This document shows positions 1 through 10,984 of a stretch of DNA of 64,000 nucleotides, piece after piece. The notes beneath the pieces are model-generated. The model made no database searches, was not told the DNA's origin, and saw only the letters and a list, made by a program, of their open reading frames with translations. The translations under genes and the position numbers were made by a program. The DNA comes from Fennellomyces sp. T-0311. Lineage: Eukaryota > Mucoromycota > Mucoromycetes > Mucorales > Lichtheimiaceae. Each line of letters starts with the position of its first letter. Positions within the stretch are counted from its first letter, which is position 1. The stretch is from positions 806,001 to 870,000 of the forward strand of contig JALLLT010000007.1 of NCBI GenBank assembly GCA_025266875.1, in the 5' to 3' direction.

Positions 1-1554
1 AATTCACTTCCACTCCTCCTCCCACAAATCAATCCAAGGCCCAAGGGGATCTTATCGGTTTTGAAGATGATGCTTGGGCTCCGCGTGAGTCGACAACAAA
101 GCAGGCTTCTCCTCCAAAGCAACCTCAGGCACCATTACAACCTACCAAGGCTCCTGCTGCACCATCTCCTCAACAACAAACTCCTCCTCCCCCGTCACTG
201 GTGCAGCAGCAGCCACAACCAGTGCCGCAGCCACTACCGGCGCAACAGCAGCAGCAGCCGGTGCAACAGCAACAACAGCCAGTGCAGCAGCAACCACCAC
301 CACAACAACAACAGCAACAGCCTATCCAATATCAACATACTCAACCACAACAACAGTATCAACAACCTCAGGTTTCCATGCCTCCTCGACAGCGGCCAGT
401 TTCCATGTTGAAGCATACTGCAGATCCTACATTGAGTAGATGGCAGCAACCTTCCAATACTGGCTCGCAAGCATCCTCGGTGCAGAGCCAACCCACTGGT
501 CAGCTACAAGGACAACCCACGGGTCAGTTGCAGAGCCAGCCAACGGGACCAATGCAAGCTACGGGTCAGATGATGTATGCTCAACCCACTGGACAAATGC
601 AACAGCAACTGCAACAACAGCAATTACAACAGCAGCAGTTGCAACAACAACAACAGTTACAGCAGCAGCAATTGCAGCAACAACAGTTACAACAACAGCA
701 ATTGCAACAGCAGCAGTTACAACAACAACAATTACGGCAACAACAACTTCAACAGCAACAACAACAGCAGCAGCAGTTACAACAGCAACAAACGGGAATG
801 TATGGTCAAGGCTCTTTGAGTCCTCAATACATGCAACAGCAACAGCCATGGCAAGCTCAAATGCTTCAGCCCAACATGACGGGTGTTCCGCAGTCTAGTC
901 CAGGCATGATGGCATCTTATCAGCAGCCAATGGTTACCAGCACTGTTCCATTAGCATCGATACTTCCTCAACCATTGCAGCCCAACCAGCGTGCATCCAT
1001 GGGTGCGTATCCTCAGCAAACTGGTTTTGTTGGAGCTCAACCCACAGGTGCGCGCAATTGGTCATCTTCGAGTAAGTCATTGTCTTGGAATGGGAGGTGT
1101 TTTTTGTTTGTTTGTGTATACTTAGAATGCTTATTAGCTCCCGAAAACCCATTTGGTTCACCCATGGACTCGCCTGGTCCTTTGAGCCCTCAGCGCACCG
1201 GTGTTCAGTTCTCTACACCCAATGCCAACATGTTCACTCAAAGTCCCATGAACTCGCAGCCTACGGGCTACTTGCAACCCCAAATGACCGGCGTTCCGCA
1301 AGGCCAGCATGGTAAGCTTTGACGTGGATCCAAAAGGGAAAGAGTGTTACTCATCCGTGTGTAGATCCTCTTGACCGGTACTCGGCCTTCAAAAACATGT
1401 CCTCGCCACAACAGCCTTCAGTTTTCACTCCAGCGGGATCGATGGCTTGTAAGTTTGAATCACCTTTTCATTTTTTTCTTCGTAACACGGCTGACATTGT
1501 GATGTACCAGATGGCCAGCAAGGATTCCCCAACCAACAGCAGCGTGGATGGTAG
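1..1554 (+). CDS. Sla1-like endocytic adaptor, C-terminal part
   Basis: The reading frame enters from the left edge, so the 5' part is missing. Inferred exons are <1-1071, 1138-1311, 1365-1448 and 1511-1554; all introns are GT-AG and the phases close on the stop at 1552-1554. The protein is proline/glutamine rich, with a long QQQQL-type repeat. It carries about ten copies of a [LMV]xxQxTG-type motif (for example LQGQPTG, LSPQRTG, LQPQMTG), known in yeast Sla1 and Pan1 as targets of the Prk1/Ark1 kinases. It also has an NPF tripeptide (ENPFGSP), the ligand of EH domains. The end reads DPLDRYSAFK, then GQQGFPNQQQRGW. These features fit the C-terminal repeat region of Sla1/Shd1, which links endocytic cargo, clathrin and actin at cortical patches. 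Pan1 or another patch protein remains possible because the SH3/SHD1 domains lie outside the window. Confidence 0.65.
596..795 (+). repeat. polyglutamine-coding CAA/CAG repeat
   Basis: Irregular CAACAG/CAGCAA triplets interspersed with TTA/TTG/CTG encode about a dozen QQQQL units. CAA and CAG are mixed, so this is not a pure triplet expansion. The repeat opens shadow frames on both strands (poly-Asn/Ser, poly-Thr/Ala, poly-Val) that are not genes. Confidence 0.9.
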
Positions 1555-1678
1555 ACGCACTTACAATCACTTTGATATTCCAGTTTCTTTCAATGGTTAA
1601 TTTATATTGGACAACACATTTCGCCCTGAAATTTCACTTTGCCATGCATTACTTTTTTTTTTATATATATATTAAAGT

Positions 1679-2085
1679 TTACGTCTTCTTGTCCTTCATA
1701 AAGTTCATTGCCTTGATCGCCTCCCGGTTCTTCTTGCGATGGTACTGTCGGTTGGTAGGCTTGGTAGTCTTTTGCTTTTGTTTCTTTTCATCCAACAAGT
1801 CCCACAACCAGTCGGGGTATTCGTTATCATCAAGTGCTACCGGGTCCTTGCCGTCTTTCAGGAAATTGATACCCGTCAACGTCTGTCCTTTTGGAACCGA
1901 AGAAGGCTGTCGTGCTGCTTTTGTGTCTAAAACATACAATGAGTACTTTTTGTGACTTTTTTTAGAAAAAAGAAAGAGAAACCTTTCTCGGGTGTGTTGG
2001 CATTTCGAATGGCAGTGGCGGAATGGAATTGACTTATCCGTGGAGCGATTCGTCGTACGGGTAAGCGCGTCAATGTACAAAACAT
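1679..2085 (-). CDS. Mitochondrial ribosomal protein mL54
   Basis: Two exons, 2085-1983 and 1926-1679, give a protein of about 116 aa. Exon 1 encodes a basic, hydroxylated presequence (MFCTLTRLPVRRIAPR...) typical of mitochondrial import. Exon 2 holds the mL54 signature: SSVPKGQTLTGINFLKDGKD followed by PVALDDNEYPDWLWDLL, then a basic tail. This is the MRPL37 (yeast) / MRPL54 (human) family of the mitoribosome large subunit, and the length matches. The intron starts GTTTCT and ends TTTTAG. The gene is convergent with the Sla1-like gene: only 124 bp separate the two stop codons. Confidence 0.85.
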
Positions 2086-2425
2086 GGCAAAAAAAAGTCT
2101 ATGTGTGAAGAAATATGTTGTCGTCTGCCAAAAGCCGCGCTGTTTACAACCTGGCAGTTCAGTCACACTCATAAATTCCCATTTTAGGACAGCGTCAGTT
2201 GAATACGTTTTCGGACGCGAACCGATTCGGCTTTTGCGACGATCTTGTTGTATTTTATACAGGAAAAAAGAAACTCACTCTATTTAGCACTGGTATATGC
2301 AAACCCAAAATTAACGAGGGCAAAGGATGTCAAAGGAGCATAGCAAACAAAAAGGCATCAAGTGCAACTTTCACTATTTGACTATGCCAGAAAAAAAGGA
2401 CTATTTACAATAGCGTATCAGCTGT

Positions 2426-4353
2426 TTATAGACTTCGCTCTGCTCTTTGTCGACGCCAAATGGGCCCCCGTTTCAGTTCAAGGTATAATGCTGCCCTTGA
2501 TGCAAGTAGAATTGCTGATATCAATACAAAAGTCCATCCAACTCCCATCGATTCGATTGTTGGGAGCACAAGTGTTGTTGCCACGGCACCAAGCAGACAT
2601 CGAAAAACGTTATTTGTTGCGGTGACCGATGCGGATCGGTCTGGAAATAGATCGACCAGCAGCGTTTGTACGGCATTGAAGATCACTTGAGAAGTGAATC
2701 CCACTGTTCAGATGGATTAGTCGTCACGCAGATATGCTCGCGTCAGGAACTTACGGATAAAATGTAGTCCAAGGACAATAGCCAGATGGGCCTTTACGTA
2801 AATGCACCATCCATAGCAGGCAATGACCATATTTGATACGACAGCATGTAACCAAGTCATACGAAGTCGAGCATGTTCGATGGGTAAACCGGTGGTGTTG
2901 AGTTCGTCAATGACGGCCAAGTTGACTTGCTTTTCCATTTTTTCGTAATTGCGATTGAGCATTCTGCCTTGAAACATGGCACCAACAATACATCCGAGGC
3001 CGTTGGCAAGGTACGACGCGCCGATTTGACTTTCGGATAATGAGTAGAGTCGAGTAAAGAGGAACGGCAACGATGTTGTCACGGCATAACATGCAGCGTA
3101 CTGAGCACTGTATACAATCAAAAGCATGAATATATCTTTCTCCTTGGCATAAACGAGCGGCTGTAACGGCATCATCAGAGTTTTCCATATTGGGATCCGC
3201 GGTTTTGTTTTTTCATTGTCGATTTCTGTTGCCACCACGGTCGAAGCCTCATCGTCTTGTTGATACTTGAGTTGCTTTCGACGTCGCCACCATTGAGAAG
3301 GAGTTGGATTGGCGTACCTGGAACAATCGTCCCCGACCAGTGTTCGAAGCGTTTCGGGAAGAATAAATCCAAGAATAATCCAATGAATGCCGCAAAACAC
3401 TGCAGAAATCCAAAAGATCCAGCGCCACCCAAAGAATTCAGACAAGAATCCTCCAATAGCTGGTCCAATAAGTGGTCCCAAATTCCATCCCAGGGAAAAC
3501 CATCCAATGTACCCTCCTCGTTCGGCTGGTGTTGTAATATCGGCTGTATATAGAAACAATGTTAGAACAATCCCATTGTAAGGTCATGAGCGTGCTTACA
3601 TATTGTGCCTGCACCGATTGCAATGACTGAACTTGCTCCAAAAGCTTGCAGCATACGGAATATCAATAGCCATGTATACGTCTCGCACATTGCTACACCA
3701 ATGCATGCAAGGATGTAGATGAGAAGCGTGTAAAGGTATATGGGTCGGCGGCCATGACTATCAGCCAATACACTCCAAAATGATGGCGATACAGCTTGGA
3801 ATATCATGAAAACAGTTACTGACAGATTCCTGCATATTCGGAAGAAAATCAAATTGTTAGTGATAACGCTGTATAATCTCGTAGGAAACACTCACACTTG
3901 TTGGGAAGTGATAGATAGGTCCTACAACACACAGAGCATAAGATTTTGATGCAGATACTGTAAGCTTCTTTCTTTTTTTTTTTTTACCTGTTCAATATTG
4001 CTCATAGCAGGGAAATAGCTGTTTGCAGAAAATGGAGCAAAGAATGCAGCGACGGATGCTAATACGACGATCAAGCGTTTTCGTGATAGCGATAATACTG
4101 TATGATTGCGAGTGTATTGTCCTTCGCGTTGCTTCGTATCGGTAATAGGATCCTTTTTTGGTAACATAAAGTCCCACTGAGGTATTCGTTTTGGATTGCT
4201 GGATAATTGGTTGGATGGACCTCGTACAACGAGATGATCCCACGGTGCCTGTTCGACTCCCTGAGGTACTGATTCAATGATACATAGAGTTTCGTTGTGC
4301 CAAACAGATGCTGGCGCACTGGATGATCGGGAATGCTGCTTATTGGGAGCCAT
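2426..4353 (-). CDS. DHA1-family MFS multidrug/polyamine transporter
   Basis: Five exons (4353-3988, 3921-3896, 3829-3600, 3543-2755, 2703-2426) join in phase to 562 aa. The second exon is only 26 nt and encodes DLSITSQQ. A soluble N-terminus of about 90 residues precedes the first membrane segment (LIVVLASVAAFFAPFSANSY). MFS motif A is ADSHGRRPIY, and the antiporter motif C region is LGPLIGPAIGGFLSEFFGWRW. A long polar loop follows helix 6 (about residues 285-340), as in 12-TM drug:H+ antiporters. The family includes yeast Qdr, Aqr1, Dtr1 and Tpo proteins, which export drugs, polyamines or weak acids at the plasma membrane. The substrate cannot be read from the sequence. All exons are open, so it is probably functional. 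Confidence 0.88.
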
Positions 4354-7300
4354 AGCAATGGCTTGAGTAGAGACAAAAAAACTACTACAAGGTAGAAATG
4401 TGTAGTAAAAAAAGAAACAGAAAATGAAAACAAGACCATTTAAGGAAAGGATATAGTCTTGACATTGGTTCCGTTGTTTGCTTGCAACTGTGAATTTCTA
4501 CCATACAGCGCGTAATTTGATTATAGACTGGTCATAAACAAATTCATGAACAAGTTTACTGATGTATTCAGGCATACGTATACCAATTATCATAAAGACG
4601 TGATGTTTTATATAAGTCTATATTTTTTTTACTGAAACCAGTTATCGAGATTTACTTTTTCAGGTACTTGATTCAGTCATAGAAACTATATAAGAACGAT
4701 TTACAGAAAAAAAAACTTGCGAGACACGACTTTTTCCGATATCAAACTGTCTCACCTTGTGTATACTGTGTTTTGAAACATCTAACATCTCTTTATCACT
4801 CTCACGTTATATCAATCAACATGTGTTTTTTTCATTGGACGGTAGTTTAATACTTGATTGGTTTGATATACATTAAAACAATTCAAAAGATGAATCTGAT
4901 GCCCACCGCACCAAATTAACAATGCTTGGGTGTAAAAAGAAAAAAACAAGTCAACAAACAAGCAGAAAAAGTTCTGCAACTTTTTTTTGGTGTTAACAAA
5001 GTAGATCTGATCGAAAAATGGTTTGTTTTTGATAGGAAGTGTATGGAACAAGTTAAACTGTACGTAGATTACATCATTTTTCTGGAACATTGCAGAATAC
5101 ATTGCATGACGTATATAAAAGTGCTAGTCGATGGTAGTGAAATGCTTTTTTCTTCTTGATCGGAAAGCATATATATCCATTAATTGCTCGGAGGATTTTT
5201 TTAAAGCCGAAAAGTCGTTTTGTGCTAACCGACGAAATGTTTAGAATAAAGTGTATAATGTCTGGCAGACAGACTATTTTGCAAGTCGTTAGTTGCATAT
5301 ATTTCTCGTTAAATATCCAGTATTGCTAGTTATCAGCAATGCTACTTGTGATGATTCCTCTCAAAGACCAATCGCGGCCGCGTGCACCCGAACAGGGCAT
5401 GTATTGGCTGGGACATTCAAAAGGATATCACGTTTTCTAGATACCGCTTTTTATGACCTATTCATTGGAAACACTGTAAAGATTAATTACCGCTAAATTC
5501 TACCGTACATACGCTTAAGATTGTCTGCCTTAATACATTGATTAGTGCGTAAATTAAATAGCAATCATTGTTGTTCATATCATCTACTTGTTACTTCTAT
5601 TGACTTCTGTGATCCTTCTTTTTTAATATAATCGATTGATTTACGTATCGCATGAGAGGATATAAACGCACTATCTGTTGTAGGGAAGCTCATTTTATTC
5701 TGAAAATATAATCAAGAGTCTCAAAAGACCTATATGTCCCACTTTAATTTCACATCATTCACATACGATTCATTGTTCGGAAAGCTCGTCCGCTTCATAT
5801 ATATGTAGTATCAGAAGGAGCTGGATCGTGTGTGGCGGATGTTGTGGGGAGGGGGGAGTACGGTGGTTGACCACACGTAGTGTCAATACATTGGTTGCTG
5901 GCAACCATTGCACTTATCTGACGATACACTAATAAAAGCAGCGTCATAATGATGCAAGTAGAATATATAGCATCGTTAATAGGATGCAAGTATGTGTGAC
6001 CTGAAAATTCAAAGGGAAGGTTGATATTTTGACTCCTTGGCTTGCGGAAATCAAAGGTAAGGTCGGATCATCTGAGTACGTGTTTGCTGCTTTATTTCGA
6101 TTGAACTCCTATAGGTACTTACATGCTGCGTGCTTATATTAAAGATAGGGTTGATTTGGTCAAGGCGGTGCAATAAGTAGTGAAAATAGTAGGTATGTCA
6201 TATACTGAGTATGTCACAGGCGAGAAACTGGCCAAAGGAATCCTTGAGCCTGTCTTTAAGAGATTGTGCTGACACGTCGATAGAGTTGTTATGTCTGAAA
6301 TTGGATGTGGGTGCTTCGACGAGGAATCGATTAGAGAGCGTACGCCGGACGGCAGATTTAGCTTGGAAGGAGAAAAAAAACGCTCATCGTAACTAACTTT
6401 CTTTCTCCTCTGTCTCAACGAGACAATAAAGTACATAGACAAGCGGCGCGGTCTTGAAAGCCATGAGAGCTTCTTCTCCTTCCAGGTGGATCTTACTAGA
6501 TTCTTTTAGGCTTTTACAGAGTAAATATTCTTTAATTATTATAAAGTTGCTTTAAAAATTACTTTTATAAGTTACACTCTTTCCTCGTATCTCCTCCTAT
6601 TGTTCCATGTTTTACCGGCCAATAAGTGCGTCCATCAACTCGCAACAGGAAATCTTCCATTTCACAAATACGCATGCCCTTGTCGAACTGTTCAATCTCT
6701 GTCCATGAGATGTAGGAATTATAGGAGCCGCATCTACGTGGGTGGAGACGGCGTACTCTCCCTGTCAATGCTGCATATGCTGCGTCTCGCGTCGTCCGTC
6801 CAAAGAGAACGGTATCGAATTCGAAAAGTGTTCTGCTTGTCGATTCTGCATTAACCATGTTTCGTCCCAAACTGTCAGAAATGCGAGTGGAGAGTAGAAG
6901 CACGACCCAATAGAAGATAGCTAGGAACAAAACGGAGGTGAAAATACTAATCTACTAAAGGATAATACAACTACTAACCAATCAACAAGAACGCAAGGAC
7001 CCACGAGAATGGATCATTTTTTAAAAACAGACCAAGACAAGAACAAGACTAAACTAGAAGGTGGGTGTTAGGTGCTTTCCACTACGAATTGACCAAACGG
7101 GTGGTTACCGATGACAGGACTCGAAAAGGACAAGCACTAGGTTGGAGATGGCTCCTAGACGATGGTCAAGATAAGAATAAGGTAGGTAGGATAATGTGAC
7201 GAGATAAACTGATGTCTTTATTGCTCTTATCCTTATCCGATATTTATAACCAATGATCTCAAGAAATAATAAATACAATGATAGGATTAATAGCAATGAA

Positions 7301-7850
7301 ATACAATATCGGTGAGATGAGCAATAATGCGGGGTAATATTAATGAAGTAAGAGGAAGCGGGTGACTACGACGTATAATGTTACTGTGACCTAATCGGTC
7401 ATTTCACAAACAAATCCTTTTTAGAGGATCTTGATGCATTATGATGACCTGTTCGTTTTTTATATTGTTAGAAGGACCTCCCAAGCGGTAACATGATGCA
7501 TTGATACTTGGTGTCTATGCAGGATTTTGGGTCCGTTAATTGGGGAACCTGGAATGGGATCACCGGCAAGTAGCGATTAAAAGTCATTGTATGTAGAACG
7601 AAAAAATTGTAAAAAGAAAGTTTGTTTCAATTGTTTGGAAATGGAAAGATGTTTTCAAAAGATGATCTAACGAACCTGTCTGCAGAAATAATGTATTTAG
7701 AAACTCGTTGGGTCTCCATGATTCGGTGATCGATACGAAAGTGTCGCACGGTTGAGGGTGTTACATAATTCAGGGGTAGGGTTAACATAGCGATGTGGTA
7801 TATAAGTTATAAATGTAACTTTCGATGGTATCGATTTCCGTATGAACCAT
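4354..7850. other. Gene-poor spacer
   Basis: AT-rich DNA with no frame I can recognise. The longest open frames (6134-6442 and 6565-6930, minus strand) lack conserved motifs. Around 7190-7260 is a tract with TTTATTGCTCTTATCC and a nearby TATTTATA. It is laid out like the LTR promoter/polyadenylation regions elsewhere in this window, but I found no clear TG..CA ends or target duplication. The part just above 4354 is the likely promoter of the minus-strand MFS gene. Confidence 0.5.
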
Positions 7851-7954
7851 GTTCATAACCCGGTTAACCACATTTCATAGCCAGGTTAACCACGTTCATA
7901 GCCAGGTTAGCCATATTTCATAGCCAGGTTAACCATACTTCATAGCCAGGTTAA
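7851..7954. repeat. Tandem repeat, 21-22 bp unit, about 4.8 copies
   Basis: The unit resembles TTCATAGCCAGGTTAACCA with 2-4 variable bases between copies (units start near 7851, 7873, 7894, 7916, 7938). GGTTAACC is itself a palindrome, so each unit carries a dyad. No coding frame is involved. Confidence 0.85.
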
Positions 7955-9195
7955 TGTGCTTTCTGTGCAATATATGATCACAAAAGTATAAACACTACGC
8001 CTTATCTGTTTGTATTGTCGTAAGCGTAATAACTTTTAGTAAGAAAAGAGCAAGTACATGGAGAGTATAAGTCGTTACTGTAGAGCCCTGTTCCATGCTG
8101 CATCCTCATAATTGATTTTTGACGAGCTTTTTCTGGAACAAGCTTGCTGTTCCGCACTAAAGCTTGTAATGTTTTTGGATAGTACGCAAACATCTTTATC
8201 ATACATAAATAGTTATAATGCAAACTTCAAGGATATTTAAAAAAAAACTTGAATGAGTTGGGGAATTGTAAAACCATACAGCAATCCAGCACTCCATGGA
8301 TTAAAGCAAGCTGTAATACATAGCTGTTCAACGGGCATATCAACGGGCATATCAACGAAACGTATAAACTAACAGTTAATATACTATTAGGGCGTACAGT
8401 GTCGAAATTGAATGGAGTGCCGGCAAATACAAGGTTGAGCCATGTGGTAAAATTGAGCTGTAGAGAAATACAAAGCTGAAGGTATTCCTGCGCCATTTGC
8501 AATGTCGAATTGCTGGTTTGTCTCCGGGTGTCGTTTTGGCTTTTTGTACTTTTGGTTTTTCGTTGATGCTTGCTGCAATCCGCCTCTACCGTTGGCATAC
8601 AAAATTACAAATAAATGAGTTAATAGCCTGTTATTAGAAGAAAAAGTTCTGCTGTTCAAAAAAAGTGTGTGTAAGACAGCGATTTTATGATCTAATATAA
8701 TAAGGATTACTTTTGTCCAAACATTATATATAATAACACAAGGCATAATCTCATTTCACTTCTACATTAGTCATTATTTCATTAAGATCGTTTACATTGT
8801 AGATTTCGTCAGGCGAGCCGCCTTAATTCGAGCTCTTGCAATTTCGGGTTCAGGCAAACGGCATGTCCCATTTTGTTAGAACTGACAGACAGCAGATCAC
8901 GGGTATGGCCTAGCTGAGTTGTTCTGATGCTATTAGACAAAGCCTATTTAGAGCCCTACTTCTTTATTAGGCTCCCAGGTCCATGTACCAAGTACTTGAT
9001 ATATGTCTTGTTGCTCAGTATTTATCAGTTTTAATCCTTAAACACCACAGAGATGTGGCTGTAGCTCGAAAAATTAAAATAATCCATTATCAATAAGTAA
9101 ATAAAGGTAAGTGATGCATAAGCCATAATTATATTGTAGGTAAAATCACTGACTTGTAAGTACATTAAATATCATAATAGCTTTTGAAGTATCAA
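7955..9195. other. Gene-poor spacer
   Basis: No gene recognised. A short direct duplication (CAACGGGCATAT twice, 8329-8355) is visible. Open frames at 8002-8223, 8227-8598 and 8387-8746 (minus) overlap one another and show no motif. Confidence 0.5.
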
Positions 9196-9284
9196 GAGAG
9201 GAGCAAGTAGAAAAGAAAAATTTGTCGACGAGACTCAAAAAGGTAACTGATTTATTTTATACGTTTTGCTCTCAGTCGTATCCT
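9196..9284. repeat. LTR fragment related to the 46.8 kb solo LTR
   Basis: About 90 bp match 46809-46897 with scattered differences. Shared blocks are GAGCAAGTAGAAAAGA, ACGAGACTCAAAAAGGTA, CTGATTTATTT and GTTTTGCTCTC. The similarity begins near the TG end of the 46801-47224 LTR and stops abruptly at 9285, so this is a truncated copy of the left end of that LTR family. Confidence 0.7.
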
Positions 9285-9555
9285 GACATACCAGTCATCC
9301 ATTGTCTACATGCCTTTTCATATCAGCATTTGTTACATCCGTTCCTTTATTTCGACGTCAACAACCGCACAGTTATCTATTGGCGCGTTCACTGGCTTGT
9401 GCGTCAGTGAGACTTTAATCTGGGTTTAGACTTCAAGAAGAACCATTCATGTTAATTCAGTCTCTGCATGGTTATCCGCTCCTTCGTAATAAGGCAGTAT
9501 GATTATTAGGGATTACGGCGATAACACGATTCGGCTCTGATAGAAAAGCATTCAC

Positions 9556-9730
9556 CACTGCAAAAAGTTTTTGGGTGAATTTTGGTGAGTAATTTTTTGA
9601 AGTGGTTAAACATAAGCTTTTTAACCACTTGAGTTACTAAAAATGGTAGTACAAGTGGTTAAAAAGCTTATGGGTCCTCTCAAGCCTACAATTAATGCTG
9701 CAAAACGATGCCCAAAAATTTTTTGCAGTG
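9556..9730. mobile_element. CACTA-type MITE, copy 1
   Basis: A 175-bp element has terminal inverted repeats CACTGCAAAAAG...TTTTTTGCAGTG, flanked on both sides by the 3-bp direct repeat CAC (9553-9555 and 9731-9733). CACTA/CACTG ends with a 3-bp target duplication define the CACTA (EnSpm/CMC) superfamily. Inside are inverted copies of AAGTGGTTAAA around AAGCTT. It has no coding capacity, so it is non-autonomous. A second copy lies at 11974-12134. Confidence 0.8.
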
Positions 9731-9733
9731 CAC

Positions 9734-10690
9734 CTTCTCCGTCCCGACTCATCATCATAATAAATAGAGAATAGTTTTCCTCAATAAAACATTATCTTAT
9801 TTTTGGTCTCGTCATTTTGAAAGCCTTCTTCAATTCAGCGATACCACAAATTGCCATAGTTACAGTGGACGGTTTACAACAATGGTGTATACAATATAAA
9901 TACCAGCGAATGCTTTGAAGCATGTGCTACTCAAAATTGATTCTTGCTGCTGCGAAGAGCTCAGTAGGGTGCCTCGAAAAAATAATATTTACGTATAAGC
10001 ACAATTCCTTAATTGATCCATCAGAATCAGATCGCGTAGGTGCATTTCAATGTCTATTTCTTATTAGCACATAAAGACAACGCCTGTATTCACAAAAAGG
10101 GCGACCGACGACCAATGAAAATGATTTATAGATCCCTGGTAAAAGTAGCTAGCACAGCAGCACAAGGTTGTTTCTGGTTTAGGCTATTGATGAATGTCCG
10201 AGGATCTGCGTGGTTCTACATACGTAGTCAGAAGCCGTTGATACATAATTTTACACGTCAGGAGCTGCTTGCTTTTGTATGCAGTGAGCCCCCGCTTTTT
10301 TTTCCCACTCTCGCGCTTTTCCTCATTTTGATCATACTATCCGCTCGATTTAAATATCTACCCTACCTCGCTTTTTTCACATCCCGGCTTTCCCCTAGTT
10401 GTGGACGTTTCATCTACGTAAGAAATAAAAAACGAGAGTTCACCGTAGTATAGCCCATTTTCGAGTATACAGATCCTATCTTTAATGTATGTCGCACGCA
10501 TACTTTAGAGTCAACAATTAGTTACGTGTATCAGAAAAGCAATTTTTTACGTAGTAGTAATCTGCTAATATGCAGTCAGTATGCGCGGGTTTAGTTAGCT
10601 ACCTGGTATTTGGGTGAAAGGGAGACTTTGCATACCGTGTGGCGCTTGAAGATCAGCTCTTATCAGGATACCGTGCATGCCTAGATCCTT
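9734..10690. other. Spacer upstream of the small secreted protein gene
   Basis: No supported gene. An open frame at 10040-10453 (+) is hydrophobic towards its end, but it lacks any motif and has no promoter-like context. I leave it out. Confidence 0.5.
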
Positions 10691-10695
10691 CTCGT

Positions 10696-10704
10696 ATTAT
10701 AAAA
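10696..10704 (+). promoter_or_regulatory. Probable TATA box
   Basis: TATTATAAAAG lies about 60 bp upstream of the ATG of the small secreted protein. TTTATCCCAATTGATTTCAG lies directly before CAAAAATG, so a leader intron ending at that AG is possible. Confidence 0.45.
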
Positions 10705-10759
10705 GAGCTAAATTTAAACAAGTTAAACTTTTCCTTTATCCCAATTGATTTCAGCAAAA

Positions 10760-10984
10760 ATGCGTCTCTCAATCACTATCCTTGCATCCATGGCTATCTT
10801 ATCCTTTGCTGTTGTCTCGGCTGATGATGGCAGCAATGGAGTTGGTGATCTCCCAGATGACACTCCCACCGTCGTACATGATGGAAAATGTACTGGAAGC
10901 GAGGTCGGCATTTGCAGCACCGAATCCACGTCTGTCGGTGATGGTGGTCCTGTGAAATACATTTGCTCCTGCATCGTCAGTTGA
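10760..10984 (+). CDS. Small secreted cysteine-containing protein
   Basis: A single exon encodes 74 aa from ATG at 10760, in context CAAAAATGC. The N-terminus (MRLSITILASMAILSFAVVS, then A) is a clear signal peptide with a likely cut before DDGSNG. The mature part is about 53 residues, acidic, with four cysteines (KCTGSEVGICSTES and YICSCIVS), enough for two disulfide bonds. It matches no family I know by eye. A TATA-like box upstream and AATAAA near 11088 frame a complete small transcription unit. Function is unknown; a secreted effector-like, antimicrobial or wall-associated peptide are all possible. Confidence 0.6.
   Translation: MRLSITILASMAILSFAVVSADDGSNGVGDLPDDTPTVVHDGKCTGSEVGICSTESTSVGDGGPVKYICSCIVS

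Noticed and set aside
61..898. Overlapping poly-Asn/Ser, poly-Ala/Thr and poly-Val frames on both strands
   Set aside because: They are shadows of the CAA/CAG repeat of the Sla1-like gene; only the frame ending at 1554 has conserved motifs and sensible splice sites.
5795..5989. 64-aa minus-strand frame with a hydrophobic N-terminus
   Set aside because: A possible upstream exon was tried, but it stops after a few codons; evidence is too weak.
6565..6930. 121-aa minus-strand frame starting with a hydrophobic segment
   Set aside because: It resembles a membrane or secreted start but shows no conserved motif, no introns linking it to others, and no clear promoter; I cannot support it as a gene.
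7040..7780. Possible further LTR with TTTATTGCTCTT and TATTTATA motifs
   Set aside because: The internal layout is LTR-like, but no TG...CA ends with a matching target duplication were found.
10040..10453. 137-aa plus-strand frame with a hydrophobic stretch
   Set aside because: No motif, no family, no promoter context; hydrophobicity comes from T-rich DNA.
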